Source of the DNA: Gnomoniopsis sp. IMI 355080
Lineage: Eukaryota; Ascomycota; Sordariomycetes; Diaporthales; Gnomoniaceae
Length of the DNA: 64,000 nt
Reading direction: 5' to 3'
NCBI GenBank assembly: GCA_027946555.1
Contig: JAPEVC010000003.1
Location: 248,001-312,000 of the forward strand
Under the pieces are notes generated by a model. The model made no database searches. It was not told where the DNA came from and worked only from the letters and a program-made list of their open reading frames with translations. This document shows, in pieces, positions 49,201 through 59,864 of this stretch (positions are counted from its first letter, which is position 1; every line of letters starts with the position of its first letter). The position numbers and the translations under genes were made by a program.

Positions 49201-49679
49201 AAAGCGGTCCAACCCTCCTTTCAATGGGGAGGGGTTCTCTGCGGAAGGTTCCTTATCGTCACTCGGGTGTGCTGCAACTTCAAAATAGTAGTTGGTGGAC
49301 GTGGCTGCGGTATATGCATTGGATGAGCCAGAGTGGGCCGAGAGGTACTGGTTGTAAGCATTCTCTTCAGGATACTTCTTGGTGCCCATGAACAAGAGCT
49401 TGATGCAAGTCAGTCACAGCACAGCGCCGCAGTGATGGAGATGGAACCTACATGCTCAACAGCATGTGCCATGCCTGGCATATCACGCTCATCGCTGAAG
49501 TTTCCCACGTTGACGTCCATTCCCGCGCTGGCCTTGTCTGTTTGCGCATCGTGGACTAATAGTGCCTCAAGTTGGTTGGGAAGCCGGATGACGCGATATG
49601 TTCGGTCATCCAGAGACGGCGTCTCTAAGTGGTCCGTCACCAGCTCCGCTGGGCGGAGCTCGTGTTCGACGACAGGCAT
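46268..49679 (-). CDS. Insulysin / STE23-like zinc metallopeptidase (M16A)
   Basis: Four exons on the minus strand are inferred: 49452-49679, 48544-49398, 46855-48490 and 46268-46794, encoding 1081 residues from the Met at 49679. The inverted zinc motif HAVEH (residues 72-76) lies exactly at the exon 1 end. Exon 2 continues LLFMGTKKYPEENAYNQYLS, and the distal Glu ligand is in ELRAVDSENKKN. The middle and C-terminal M16 domains follow (for example WPIYRSFLFPPGSNFVYKKTL, RTKEQLGYIVFSG). Yeast Ste23 and human IDE cleave peptides such as a-factor precursor or insulin inside a closed chamber. The frame is open upstream to 49964 and could add a 95-residue, basic, Ser-rich extension. The last intron carries CACTAAC. 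Confidence 0.93.
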
Positions 49680-50895
49680 TTCTCCTTGGATCGTCCTGTG
49701 GGTGAGTCCTGAAATCGTCGACAAGCACCGGATGTCTCTTATTTTTGGGACCGACCCTAAACTTCCTAGCCGCAACTTGCTGCCAGACGAACACGAAGAA
49801 AATACCCCTACGGCGGAAGACGGTGAGAGTCTCTCGATGCTGGGAGATTGCAGAGCCCTGCAGGTGGTGAACAACCCAGTGTCTTGGATCGAATAGAACA
49901 AGCAGGGTGGCGGGAAACTTGGAGTAACCTGAGCGTGCGTGCTCAAATGTGCCACTTGAGGCAAAGAGAAGATCTTTGCGCCGATCGTGGGCTGTACAGG
50001 GACCGTAGAACCTGGAACAAAACAAGCACTACTAGATGTCGGATATGGACGGGGCCCACAAGCAGTGACAAGACGGGTCCCGTGCGCGTACGGGCAGCTA
50101 ATGAATCAAGTCAGCCTGCCAGCCTAGTAAAGGTCTGACAACTTCTAGCCTGGAATTGGCTGTGGGAAGTTTGCGTGCCTCCCGATGGCGCACCAACAGC
50201 TACTCACTGGGAATTGGCGGTATGACAAAAGCGTCGACGTCGAGTGTCGCGGCCCGAGAGGCGGAGATGTTCTGCAGCTAGCCCGTGGAGTGTGATGCAA
50301 GCCGTCCCGTGGTTGTAGCCGTTGCCAATGTCGGTATAGCTTGAATGTAGATAGATGCGAGCGGCAATTCTCATCTAGCAACTTGGCAGAAGCATCTGAC
50401 CCGACGCAATTTTGAAGCAATCAGGGAGTGCTGCAGAGGTGGATCTCAAGGAGTCCGGGACACGAGCTCAAGGCTGACCAAGGGTGGTGCGTCGTGTGGT
50501 TTTTGAGCCACAGTGCGGCCGTTGCTGAATAATGAATCCAAGTCCGCCACGTCCTGCGTCTATATACGCCACGTAGCTGATGTCAGGATCACCTTGATGG
50601 CGATGACGGTCACAAAAGTGGGCGTGTAGGGAGGGTCGCGGTTCACGGCCAGTCGGTGGACCTTTTGAGAGACCTGGATCCAAGGTCAGGGTTGGTGAGT
50701 CCGTGGATCTAGACTGTCCAATTAGTACTTGCACGCGAGGTTGGACGAACTCCAGATTGACCGGGTCTCTCAACGAGGACTGCGAGAGGTCGCATAAGAA
50801 AGGATGAAAGAACTGGCTTGGATGCGTCTGAATATTGAAGACCGTCGAAGAAAGGGGGGTATCTATTGGTACGTCGTGACAGACTGGCCTGGAGG

Positions 50896-50920
50896 CACAG
50901 CACAGTACAGTACAGTACCG
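50896..50920. repeat. (ACAGT)n short tandem repeat
   Basis: Tandem ACAGT units, CACAGTACAGTACAG type. A second run of the same unit is at 51867-51886. Confidence 0.65.
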
Positions 50921-51866
50921 CATTGGCTTCGACAAGTGAGGGTTTCAACAGGACTCTGCTCTTATAAGTTTGAGATGTTGAGTGTGGTTGCTCACAACGG
51001 TCACTTTTCCGGCCCAGTAATTTGGGGGCCTTGGTAGCAAATGAAGACAGGTAGTAAGCGGCGCGACGAAGAGACGAGTTGCTTTGGAGTGTGTGCTCCC
51101 TTACAATGCCCCACACGTCAAGCGCCCATCTTGGACAGGACACCGATGAGGTTCGCACTCATTGGGGTCTTACTGGCCGCATTTCGAGCAAGCAGGGCAG
51201 TTTATAATGAATCGAGTGCTGGAAAGGTAGCATATTGACTGAAAAAGAAAGAGGTGAACCTACTTGACGAGCAAAAGGGTACAACTGGATTCGTCCTCGT
51301 CCAGAAGCCCTCCAGAGTGTTGCTTGACACCTTTGAAACTTAGACAATCCCAAACTGACGTCTGGTGGTTTATCAGAGCAAGGGCGCAGGCGCAAATGAA
51401 GGTTCAAGAGAGCAATGCCCCAGTGTCGATGTGATGCCAGATGGTGACGTACTTGGATCAATGCTAGGCAGATATCACGTATGTACCTGTAATGGTGTCT
51501 CAAAAGTCTGACCGTTTTCTTCTTTCTCGCACAGCTCAAGGCACTGGACTGACAGACACAAGACTCCTCACAGGCCAAGCAAGAGGTCCGAGAGGCAAAG
51601 AAAAACGACTCAGGGTCTCGTAAGGCGTCACGGCAACAGGTGCAGAACGGTTTTGCAACTTTGCCAGCCACGAGCAAGGGTACCTTAGTACTACCGTCTG
51701 CCGGTGTGGGAATCGACAGAGGCCCAACCCGGGCTAGGATCCTGCAAGTTCCAGTTCTAGACTTCAGGGTCCTCTTCCGCCCGACTTATCGATAAAGCCT
51801 GGGGAGGCGGGGGACATCGGCTTCGGAACATTTGCGACGGCCTCTCCAGTGCTTATACTATGTATA

Positions 51867-51886
51867 GTAGTACAGTACAGTACAGG
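51867..51886. repeat. (ACAGT)n short tandem repeat, second copy
   Basis: The same pentamer unit as at 50896-50920, about 1 kb away, here as TAGTACAGTACAGTACAGG. Confidence 0.65.
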
Positions 51887-53471
51887 GGCCTGCTGGTGGA
51901 TCCGAAGGCTGTATGTGGTCTTATGGGGCACAAGAGCAAGTATATGAAAACAGACTCTTCAGAGCAAGCCACTTTCGATCGGATCTGTACCTTATCACAC
52001 GCTGGTCTCGAAGCCTTGAGACTTGCTTCTGGAAGCCTGCAAGTCCCTTGCGTTGCCCGAGTCAGTGTTACAGTGGCATGTGAGCAGTCCCGGCCCTCGT
52101 AAGTGACGGAACGTTTTCATATTCCCTTATCGTATTCTGGCACATCTGGCAATCATCTACGGGATCGGAGGTGTAATATCTTGATCACAATGGCGTGAGG
52201 TTTCAATTTTGCAGAATCCATCACATGGACTGTTATTATAGAGTTACAATCGTGCAAGTTCGCGCCCGGTCGCTACAACCTTGCCGGCATCAAAACAGTG
52301 ACAAGACCCATCGACTCGGCATCTGCCACGGATTGGTACCATCTGTCTAGTGCATGTCTAGTGCGTTCGTGGCAACATGAAGGCCAGAATCTACTAAGAA
52401 CTTGCGTCCTACAAAGTGTATCGCGGGGAAAGCTCATCGAGACATCGACTTTATCATCGCACCCAGCCGGCGGGTCTGACACGGGACCACAGCCTTCGGA
52501 AGCTCGCCGGGTTTTGGTGAACTCGGTCTCATCAGCATCGCCGAGGAAAAGCAGAGATCGCCAATGTTGTGTAGCGATACCTATTGATCATTTCCCGACT
52601 GCTGTGTTCGATTCTCCAACATGCGATCATCATTCCCAGAGAAGGTAGAAAGAAGCCATGCGGCGGAGAACACGGATGTGAGCCTGGTGACTACGCTGTC
52701 GGCTTTTAAAAGTTTCGAGTTTCAGCCGATCTGCGGATTCAATCACACGAAGCTTCCCATCACGCAGATGAAATCTAGATTACCAAGCATGAGAAAACTG
52801 AATCGTAGAATGGTCTTGGTGTGTTGCACAGACTGTACTAATGCGGAGAAAAACTCATTTTTCTCCCTTCGTTTTTCTGGCATTGAGACGGAAGTGATTT
52901 TGGGGTAGACAATTATTTTGACTTCTTTCTTTTGTCCACTCGCCACAATTACTTGCCTGGCCGTGACTCTCTGGTGCACGTCTATTGTTGGCTGTAGTGT
53001 AAATTATGGTGCCGACTCATCTGACAAGATTCTGGATAAGATTCTGTCGCGAATCTGCAACTACTTAGGTACTCTGTATCATTCCACTCTGAGCATTCCA
53101 GACTCGGGCAACATACGCGAGGGGCTACCTCTCGAAGATTTGCGGGGCTTGCCCTGGCAGGATAACTCGTCTCATTCGCGTCAGGTCCAGCGCTTTTGAG
53201 TGGATATAACATTACCAGAGCTTCGTGGCGCCAAGATCTACAATCCTTAGCCCGCTCCGCTCAGCTCGGTATGCAAATGCGCGGCTTGCATTGTGTTCTC
53301 TTGTAGTCCGAGAGAGCAGATGACCGGTATAAGCTTGAGATGATAACGCGTCAAGGCAGAAGCGTGTGGGCACCTAAAAGGTATCACAAAATCTCTCATC
53401 AAATGAATAGACCGAGTACACATACTTGTATCAACGGCTGTTTAATCACCCACGACTGGAATGGCATTTGG

Positions 53472-54321
53472 TCATCGCCGTTGGCCAGGCTTGGAGCTCG
53501 GAGCACTGAAAGACCCTACTCCTCCGCCGGAGATCGATGTCAGTTTGTGAAGATTGACCTCCTTATTACGGCGTTCGGCTGCCATCTTCCTGGCCCTCTC
53601 TTGTGCGGCAGTCTTCCTGGATCGGATCTCATCGCGCTTCTGAGAACCATAGCTGGTTCGCCCCGGTTTACTCTGCGACACCTCGTCGTCAGATTCTTCA
53701 CTGGAAGGGTCTGAATCAGAGACGTCAGAATCATCGGAGGAGTCACAATCCGAATCACTATCGGATCCGGTGTCATTGCCGCTCTGTAGGTACATGTGTC
53801 AGCACCTCTGCTGGACTGAAATATCGTGAAGCGGAGAGGAAACCTGCCTGTTCCTTGCTGGTCTTTTGCTTGGGTCCGTAGCTCTGGAAACTCCGCACTG
53901 TCTCTTCTTTATAATGACCCTCCTCAACATCCTCTGACTTGTGTTTCTTGTCGATTTCCGAGAACCCAACCTGCACAACCTTCAAAGGCGTTGCTTGATG
54001 GTGTGACGAAGGTAGCTTCGCAGTATCAAGAACCCAGTGTGCATCTCCAAGGCGCTCGGCCATCCTATCTATCGCAGCCTGCCGCTTGCGGTCTTCCTCG
54101 TCCAGGGCAGCTTGGGCGACTTGTTGATCAACAACGTAGCTTGGTGTCTCCGGCGCACTCGGCGACGACCGAACTCCGGTTCTCCGGCGTTTCGAAGGGT
54201 GGTCCTCGCCAGAGACCGCGGTCTGTGTGCTCGGTGTGGTGGGCGATTTGGCTGCGGCAGCCCGCTGCATGAACTTCATAGTAAGAAGCCTATGAGAGGC
54301 GCCTCCGGGAGTGGAAGCCAT
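53472..54321 (-). CDS. MPP6-like nuclear exosome cofactor
   Basis: Two exons on the minus strand, 53848-54321 and 53472-53783, encode 261 residues. The N-terminal motif LLTMKFMQRAAA (residues about 12-23) is the signature of M-phase phosphoprotein 6, an RNA-binding helper of the nuclear RNA exosome and Mtr4. A nuclear-type basic patch (PSKRRRTGVR) and an RSFQSYGPKQK segment follow. Exon 2 encodes a Ser/Asp-rich acidic run and a basic C-terminus ending LTSISGGGVGSFSAPSSK, the type of tail I associate with fungal members. The frame joins only if the intron uses a GC donor (CAG then GCAGGT) with a CTACAG acceptor; the nearby GT donor gives a stop at once. The gene is head-to-head with NDUFS6. 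Confidence 0.75.
53784..53847 (-). other. Predicted GC-AG intron (64 nt) in the MPP6-like gene
   Basis: On the minus strand the donor reads CAG then GCAGGT and the acceptor CTACAG, with CTGAC as a branch site 14 nt before it. Phase is 0 on both sides. Using the GT four bases further on shifts the frame and ends translation after about three residues. Confidence 0.6.
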
Positions 54322-54711
54322 GGCGCTTGATTTGTTGAGTTTGAGGACGCGCGAGTGTTTGCACTTGGAGGAGCGACAATCAGAAGCGAAACAAGATCGC
54401 AGAATCGAGTGAATGCAACCCAGACCGCTAGAGACTGTCGACCAGACACTGTAGGTTCCGACGTTGGAGAGTGAATTAGTTTGAAAGCGAGGTGTTGAGG
54501 GCGCGCGGACGTGGTCGTGGTGGACGAATCTTTTCTGGATATTGTAGATCGGGGATCCCTGTTAGAAAAGTGGGTCTCAACCTGCGAATCAGATTACCGC
54601 TAGTAAGCCGCAATTGGGGCCCTGACCGTGACGTCCGAGACGACTTGAAGCTCAAGATCGCGGCTTCGCAAAACCTCCGCGACAACGACAACAAAGACAC
54701 GAGCACGCAAA
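54322..54711. promoter_or_regulatory. Bidirectional promoter, MPP6-like and NDUFS6 genes
   Basis: Only 390 nt separate the two divergent start codons, so the two promoters must overlap or share elements. This is geometric evidence; I did not identify a specific site. Confidence 0.6.
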
Positions 54712-55404
54712 ATGATGTCCGCAGCCAGCCTCCGATCAGCCCGCGGGCTGGCACGCCTCGCCCAGCGGTCCTTCACCACAACTGCCCGTCAATTGGAGGA
54801 GAAGGCCGTCACGCCTGCCTCGACTCAGTCACCTGTGCCAAAGCTGGACAGCCAGACGCCCGCCGAGTTGCCCCAGGCGCCCAACAGGAAGGAGATTTGG
54901 TCAAGAAGTCAGAGACCTCGGAAAGACGCCATGGTTGGGCCCCGATTCGAGCAGACAGACTTTGATCTGCAGGTGCGTACAGAGACAAATGCCACGAAGT
55001 TGGGGGAATGAGAAAAGGGAGCAAAGGTGCTGATGAATCCCCATGTCACAGCCTTCGAGCTATGCCGCGATAGAGCTCATCCACAAGCAGCCTGTTCGTT
55101 GGACGCACGACCGCGTGGTAGCATGCGACGGTGGCGGTGGCCCTGCTGGACACCCGCGCATCTTCATCAACACGGACAAGCCCGAGATTGCGGTCTGCAA
55201 TTATTGCGGTTTGCCATTTGTATGTCAACTTCCACTCGAGCACACTCACATTAGAACACAGTATCGTACTGACCGAGGGTGACATAGGCCAATGAGCACC
55301 ACAGGGCACACCTCGAGTCGCTGCCACAGACATCATACCCGCTGGAGGACACTGAGGGAGTGGGTGCTGTTCCGCCTCTGTCGAGGCCTGAACCTCCCCA
55401 CTAG
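54712..55404 (+). CDS. NADH:ubiquinone oxidoreductase zinc subunit NDUFS6 (13 kDa)
   Basis: Three exons, 54712-54972, 55052-55219 and 55288-55404, encode 181 residues. The N-terminus is Arg/Ser-rich with few acids (SLRSARGLARLAQRSFTTTARQ), a mitochondrial presequence. The conserved core is IELIHKQPVRWTHDRVVACDGGGGPAGHPRIFIN, and the Zn-binding C-terminus has CNYCGLPF joined to ANEHHR. His and Cys ligands of the NDUFS6 zinc site are all visible, so the subunit looks intact. It belongs to the peripheral arm of respiratory complex I and helps late assembly. Presence of complex I fits a filamentous ascomycete rather than Saccharomyces. Two Met codons start the frame; either could be used. Confidence 0.93.
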
Positions 55405-56249
55405 AAGTGCCATATTTCCATGACATCGTGTACATAGAACTGTGAGAATAGAATCGAGTTCAATTTTGAGCGACCGGCAAGGACATGTCCTTGATTACAA
55501 CCAAAACAAAAGATTTGCGGTCAGCACAGTCAGGTCTTGTGAACTCAACACAAAAGCGTTCCGTCTTCCCCAGAGGAGATCCGCATAGAACAACTTCTCA
55601 CCAGCGACACCCGTTACGACGCAGCTATGCATATTGCTGTAGAGAAGTCATGACTCAAGCTATCAAGTTAAGAACAGCCACCGAAAGACGGACTACGATC
55701 TGAAAGGGGTCAAATCTACAAGCGCAGACTTGGATGAAATAGGCGCATCGAACAACATTTTCGATTTCAAGGCACACAGTAAAAATTAATACCTTCACGA
55801 TGAGTAATGCCGCAGAGAGTGTCCATGAACAGGGTTGGCATAATGTGAAAAGGATCTCAAACCCGTAAGTGGCGACTGAGACCTTAAAATTGCATCTTGA
55901 GGCCATTCACCAGATTCTCGCAGAAAAGTGTTGCCAATCGCTTGATGCTTGATTCCGCCGCTTTGGAGGGTGCTTTCAGTCGCAGAGACTACCTGATAAT
56001 CACAGATTCCCCACCCCCTCAAAGACTTCTCGATTGGGCATCAGACTGAAATGGATGCCTTTAATTAACACAAGACGGATAGCTACTCACCACCCGTTAA
56101 AGGGCACTTAAGCTACCGCACAAGCCCTCTTTATGTGTGCTCTTCGGCAGCTAAGCCTGGGGCCACACCGTCACAAGGCATTGGGGGCCGTGAGCCCCCA
56201 GCCATCGCTTGAGTCCTGTTTCTTGCACTCATGGGTAGGTTACCAATCG
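55405..56249. other. Intergenic without a gene
   Basis: 845 nt between the 3' end of NDUFS6 and the end of the reading frame that continues past the RRM/RGG stop. Small ORFs look random. Confidence 0.5.
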
Positions 56250-56252
56250 CTA

Positions 56253-56600
56253 GTGCCAACGGCGCCAATCATCTTGGTCGTTTTGATCGGGGGTTTGCTG
56301 ATGGTATGGAGTGCCCTCCCAGCATCCACGACCATCTTGTACTTGTTGTCGGTCTGCTTCATGCATATTGTCTGGGAACAGCTCGCGTTCCCAACGTCCA
56401 TCAGCTTGTACTGCAAGGGCTTCGTTTTCGTGGTATGCCGAGCATCCATCCCTCCCTACACCCGCGCCATTCTGGTCTGTACGGTCTTGGTTGGAACGGG
56501 TGTCCCAAGAACGGTCCTGCCTGCCGTAGCTAGGACTTTGGTCAAAGTGACCGCCCAGATATGAGTCGGAATCCCGGTTGTCGTATGCACCATTTCGATT
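56253..56600 (-). pseudogene. In-frame open extension beyond the amber stop of the RRM/RGG gene
   Basis: Directly after the TAG at 56601-56603 the same frame stays open for 116 codons to a second TAG at 56250-56252. Its first half is rich in Asp, Asn, Arg, Gly, Tyr and Gln (AYDNRDSDSYLGGHFDQSPSYG), which continues the style of the RGG tail. It may be an ancestral C-terminus cut off by a nonsense change, a readthrough extension, or chance. Confidence 0.4.
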
Positions 56601-57791
56601 CTACCGTTTGTTGCCACCTCGACCACCTCGGAATCCTCGTCCTCTCCGGTTGTTGTTGTTGTTGTTGTTGCTGTTGTTTGTGGTGTTTTTCTTCACAAGT
56701 TGGTCGCTGTACAAGCCGCTGTCACTATTGCCATGATCCACTGGCAGTGGTTCAAAACCCATCGATCCATCCACAAGGACTCCGTTAGTTTGCGAAGGCT
56801 GTGATCTGAAGCCCGTTGGGGCTGGCGCTGGTCTCGATTCCATGACAAACAATTGAAAGCCTCTACCGGTCCGCTCATCGTAGTCGGTCTAAATACCAGT
56901 GTCAGCCCCTGTCACGTGCTTGAATGTTCCGACAGATTAAACTAGTTCGAGACCTACCCATTGTTGGTGGAATTCACCTATGCGATCGGCATCCTCTTTA
57001 CTGTCGCAGAGAATGTCGACAATGACCTTTGGGCTTGACTGAAGGACTCGGCAGCTATGCACCGAAATACCCTTGGCGCGCATGGCTTCCTCGACATCTG
57101 CGGCTGATGTGCCAGGCGCAAAGCCTCTAACTTCCACAACATGCGGGCCAGCGATCCCTTTGATAGTCATTCCTCCGACCGGTCGTGGGGCCTGTTGGCG
57201 TGGGCCTCCTCTAGCTGCGGCGCCGTTGAATTGCATACCTCCTCCTCGTGTGACGCCATTGCCCTTGTTAATTCTATTAGGTACGATGTTGACCTGAGCT
57301 TGAGCGGGGTTTGGTTTTGTTGAAAATAGCGCGTCCGCAAGGCCTTGCGCATTGCGCGTAGCACGCGTGTCGGCCCGGGGACCTGTGGGAGGGGCGATGG
57401 CGCTACGGTCGTTGCTGCGGGCAGAGAGACTGTTGGGCTTTGCCGCGAAGGTAGAGGAGCTCAGTCTCTGCTAAACAAATGCGACCCGTCAGTCCCTATC
57501 AAGTTGCGATAGCCACGCTGTGCTGGAATGTGGCGCGTACCTTGTTCACTCCTGCGCGCTTTGCCAGAGAACCACCCGCGCCGCCCGCCTTCTTGGCTCC
57601 TATGGGGCGGTTCTTGCCAAAGATCTTGTCTGCGGCATCTTGGACCTTCTTGCGCTCTCGACCTGAGTTTCGTTGTGAGGTCAGAAAAGCAGTCGGCTCG
57701 AAACAAACGTGCGTAGCGATGAAAGCTTACCCTCGGTGATAATCTTTTGCAAGTCGACTGCAGGCTGCTTTGCCTTCTTCTCCTTCGCCAT
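56601..57791 (-). CDS. RRM-like RNA-binding protein with Arg/Gly-rich tail
   Basis: Four exons on the minus strand are inferred: 57731-57791, 57541-57662, 56958-57470 and 56601-56888 (327 residues). Exon 1 starts MAKEKKAKQPAVDLQKIITE, and the join gives GRERKKVQDAADKIFGKNRPIGAKKAG, a basic N-terminal region. An RRM-like fold follows at about 170-245 (HVVEVRGFAPGTSAADVEEAM, then PKVIVDILCDSKEDADRIGEF). The tail holds a poly-Asn run and RRGRGFRGGRGG. Such proteins bind RNA; I cannot name an orthologue, though Yra1/Mlo3-type export factors share the layout. The start codon is 392 nt from the divergent USE1 start. The stop codon is followed by an open in-frame extension, treated separately. Confidence 0.8.
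56646..56690. repeat. Trinucleotide repeat (AAC)n coding poly-Asn
   Basis: TTG/TTGTTG runs on the plus strand, coding NNSNNNNNNN in the RRM/RGG protein. A typical slippage-prone coding microsatellite. Confidence 0.7.
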
Positions 57792-58183
57792 GTTGGAATG
57801 GCGCGACGAATATGTTTGGTCTGTTATGAGTTATCTGGCTATCGTGAGATCAGACGGGAAGTATGGTTAGAGTTGCATGTGGTAAGGAGACTGAATTGCA
57901 CGACGGAAGTGATTGAAGGTTTGAGGCTACTGTGTAGCATTGCAGAGCTGATCCCTTCCAGATGTGATTCCTCCAGGTGCGTGTGGTATAGCTAGGCACC
58001 CCTGTCGGCATTAAGCATGGGTTTCTGGCGTCACAAGGAACCTTGTCACTGACACTTGCAGAGGAACCTGTAAAAGCAGCCTCACTATCAAGAATATAAC
58101 ATCTGTCCCCACACGTCAACCTCTTTCTAGCTACCGTGTCTCGAACAAGACATCTTTTCTCTAGCCTTGCAATTCTAGTCCCA
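57792..58183. promoter_or_regulatory. Bidirectional promoter, RRM/RGG and USE1 genes
   Basis: 392 nt between two divergent start codons. This is geometric evidence only; no motif was assigned. Confidence 0.55.
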
Positions 58184-59289
58184 ATGGCTCGTCTTGGATT
58201 TGATCCTTTGGCTCCTCCAACAAGGACACAATCCGTGAACCCCATGGCTGACTTGGATCGCCTCCTCGGCCGCCTCCAGCAGACGATCCTCAGAGCAGAT
58301 GCTGAGCGGGAACGGAGACTCAGAGATAGCGAATATGAACGGCAGAAGCTTTCATTCGTAAGGCGCAAATGCACGGCGGTTCAACGGAAACGCAGAAGCT
58401 AATGACTTGCTGGTCACAGAATATTGATTATGCCCGAACGCTACTTACGAGAATGGAACAAGATGCATTCGGGATCAAAGTCCTAACAAGGAAGCAAGAG
58501 ACACAGGCGGAATTGAACCGAAAGCGAGATCTCCTGGATAATTTGACGTACCGGTTGAAAGAGGTCGAAGAACTCAGTGCGCATACGGTCGATGACGAGG
58601 ACACCAGCTCCGAGGGCGACGACTACCTGAACGAGATCATCATGACCCCGAGCGATAGCATAGACTCGAGGTTCACAGATGTACCTACACAAGGCACCGG
58701 AGATGATGAAGACGAGCAAGCGGAAAGGCCAAGGCAGATACACTTAGCAAGTCAGGGAGGCCACGGACAGAAAGTAGAGACCCTGGATGAGTTCTTGTCA
58801 GAGAAACCCGATGTCGTCACGACGCAAAGTTTGCGGCCACGAGGAAAGCCGCCTGCACCGTCAGATCCCGAGAAACAGGCACACCATATCGACACGGCTC
58901 AGACCACCGGCGCGACGAGGTCTCTCCTCTTTGGTGAACACGCGAAGGATGTCGCTGGGGTGGCCACCAGCGAGGCGATCCTTGATCACCAGCGCAAAGA
59001 GCAGGAGATCGTGACGGAAGATCTCCTCAGAATGGCCAGCCAGCTGAAGTTGTCCTCTCAGAAGTTTGGCGAGGCTTTGCAGGAGGACACGGAGATACTT
59101 AATCGAGCTGGGGAGGGTCTCAGCAAAAATGAGCTGAGCCTCGAGGCAGCCGCAAGGAGGATGGGCGCAATCACGAAGATGACGGAGGGCAAGGGGTGGT
59201 ACGGCAGGATCATGCTATATGCGTGGATATACGGATTGATGGTGGTTTTGGTGTTGCTTGTATTTGTGCTACCAAAGTTACGGTTCTGA
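58184..59289 (+). CDS. USE1: SNARE protein USE1 (Golgi-to-ER retrograde transport)
   Basis: Two exons, 58184-58357 and 58420-59289, encode 347 residues. The N-terminal half is charged and helical (DLDRLLGRLQQTILRADAERERR). The C-terminal part has a SNARE-like heptad region (HQRKEQEIVTEDLLRMASQLK, QKFGEALQEDTEILNRAG) followed by one transmembrane helix (IYGLMVVLVLLVFVLP) and a very short tail, a tail-anchored membrane protein. The pattern IVTEDLLRMA...EDTEILNRAGEGL matches the Use1 family. Use1 pairs with Sec20 and Ufe1 on the ER to receive COPI vesicles. The intron has a GCTAATGAC branch region. The SNARE zero-layer residue should be Asp in this family and is compatible with the visible segment. 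Confidence 0.85.
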
Positions 59290-59864
59290 GCTTCGTTGAA
59301 AACCTTTGCATAGCAACAGCGAGGCACGGCGTACCTCTCCCTACATTTTGGATCAATACCAAGAGCATTAATGCGTCGTCGCTGTAAGTCCACATCTATC
59401 CTTCATGGCCTTTGGATTCACATGTTTAATCGTAACCAAATGGAGAAGCCGACCTATTTTTCCAGTCTCGAGCTCCCCCCGCCCCCCAACTTCCTCGCCA
59501 TACGGTAGGGTACCAGTTGTCCGATGTGCCTGTAGACGCCCATGATCCGGACGTTTAAGCACACCAGGCGCTGGGCTGAGAGCTCATCTTGCTTGCTAAA
59601 ATCAGGTCGTATTCACTAGAATCCCATCATCGCTCGCCTGCCGAAAGATATTTCTAGCGCCATGCTCGACCAACTCAATCCCGACCCAAGCCAAACTCAT
59701 TCCTCCATGTCCGCGCTTCAATACCAAATTCAGCAAAAACCACACATCGAGAAGGGAACTCTCTAGAAGCGCGATCCATACCAATGAATGACCACCCAGT
59801 ATCAACTCCCCGTGAACATCCAGACTGCCTTCAAATTCTACGCCAAAAGCTAGGACAAGAATAG
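59290..59864. other. Convergent intergenic region
   Basis: 575 nt between USE1 and the BRCT gene. A minus-strand frame at 59602 to about 59870 is open for nearly 90 codons and has a hydrophobic, Leu-rich character, but no start and no splice that joins it to the BRCT gene. Confidence 0.4.

Larger units (their letters stand above)
49680..53471. other. 3.8 kb stretch without a supported gene
   Basis: The first 300 nt are the insulysin leader, with an open frame that may extend that protein. Further left-to-right I see only random-looking ORFs (50468-50935, 50709-51158 and 51159-51677, all minus; the last is Cys-rich near its start but matches nothing I know). ACAGT/GTACAGTACAG microsatellite-like runs are at 50896-50920 and 51867-51886. 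Confidence 0.45.

Noticed and set aside
51159..51677. 172-codon minus-strand ORF with several Cys
   Set aside because: Cys spacing fits no known motif, the rest is Arg/His/Leu-rich noise and no splice sites flank it.
56133..56564. 143-codon plus-strand ORF with hydrophobic segments
   Set aside because: It is the antisense of the open extension behind the RRM/RGG gene and has no family match. The minus-strand frame has the better coding-like composition.
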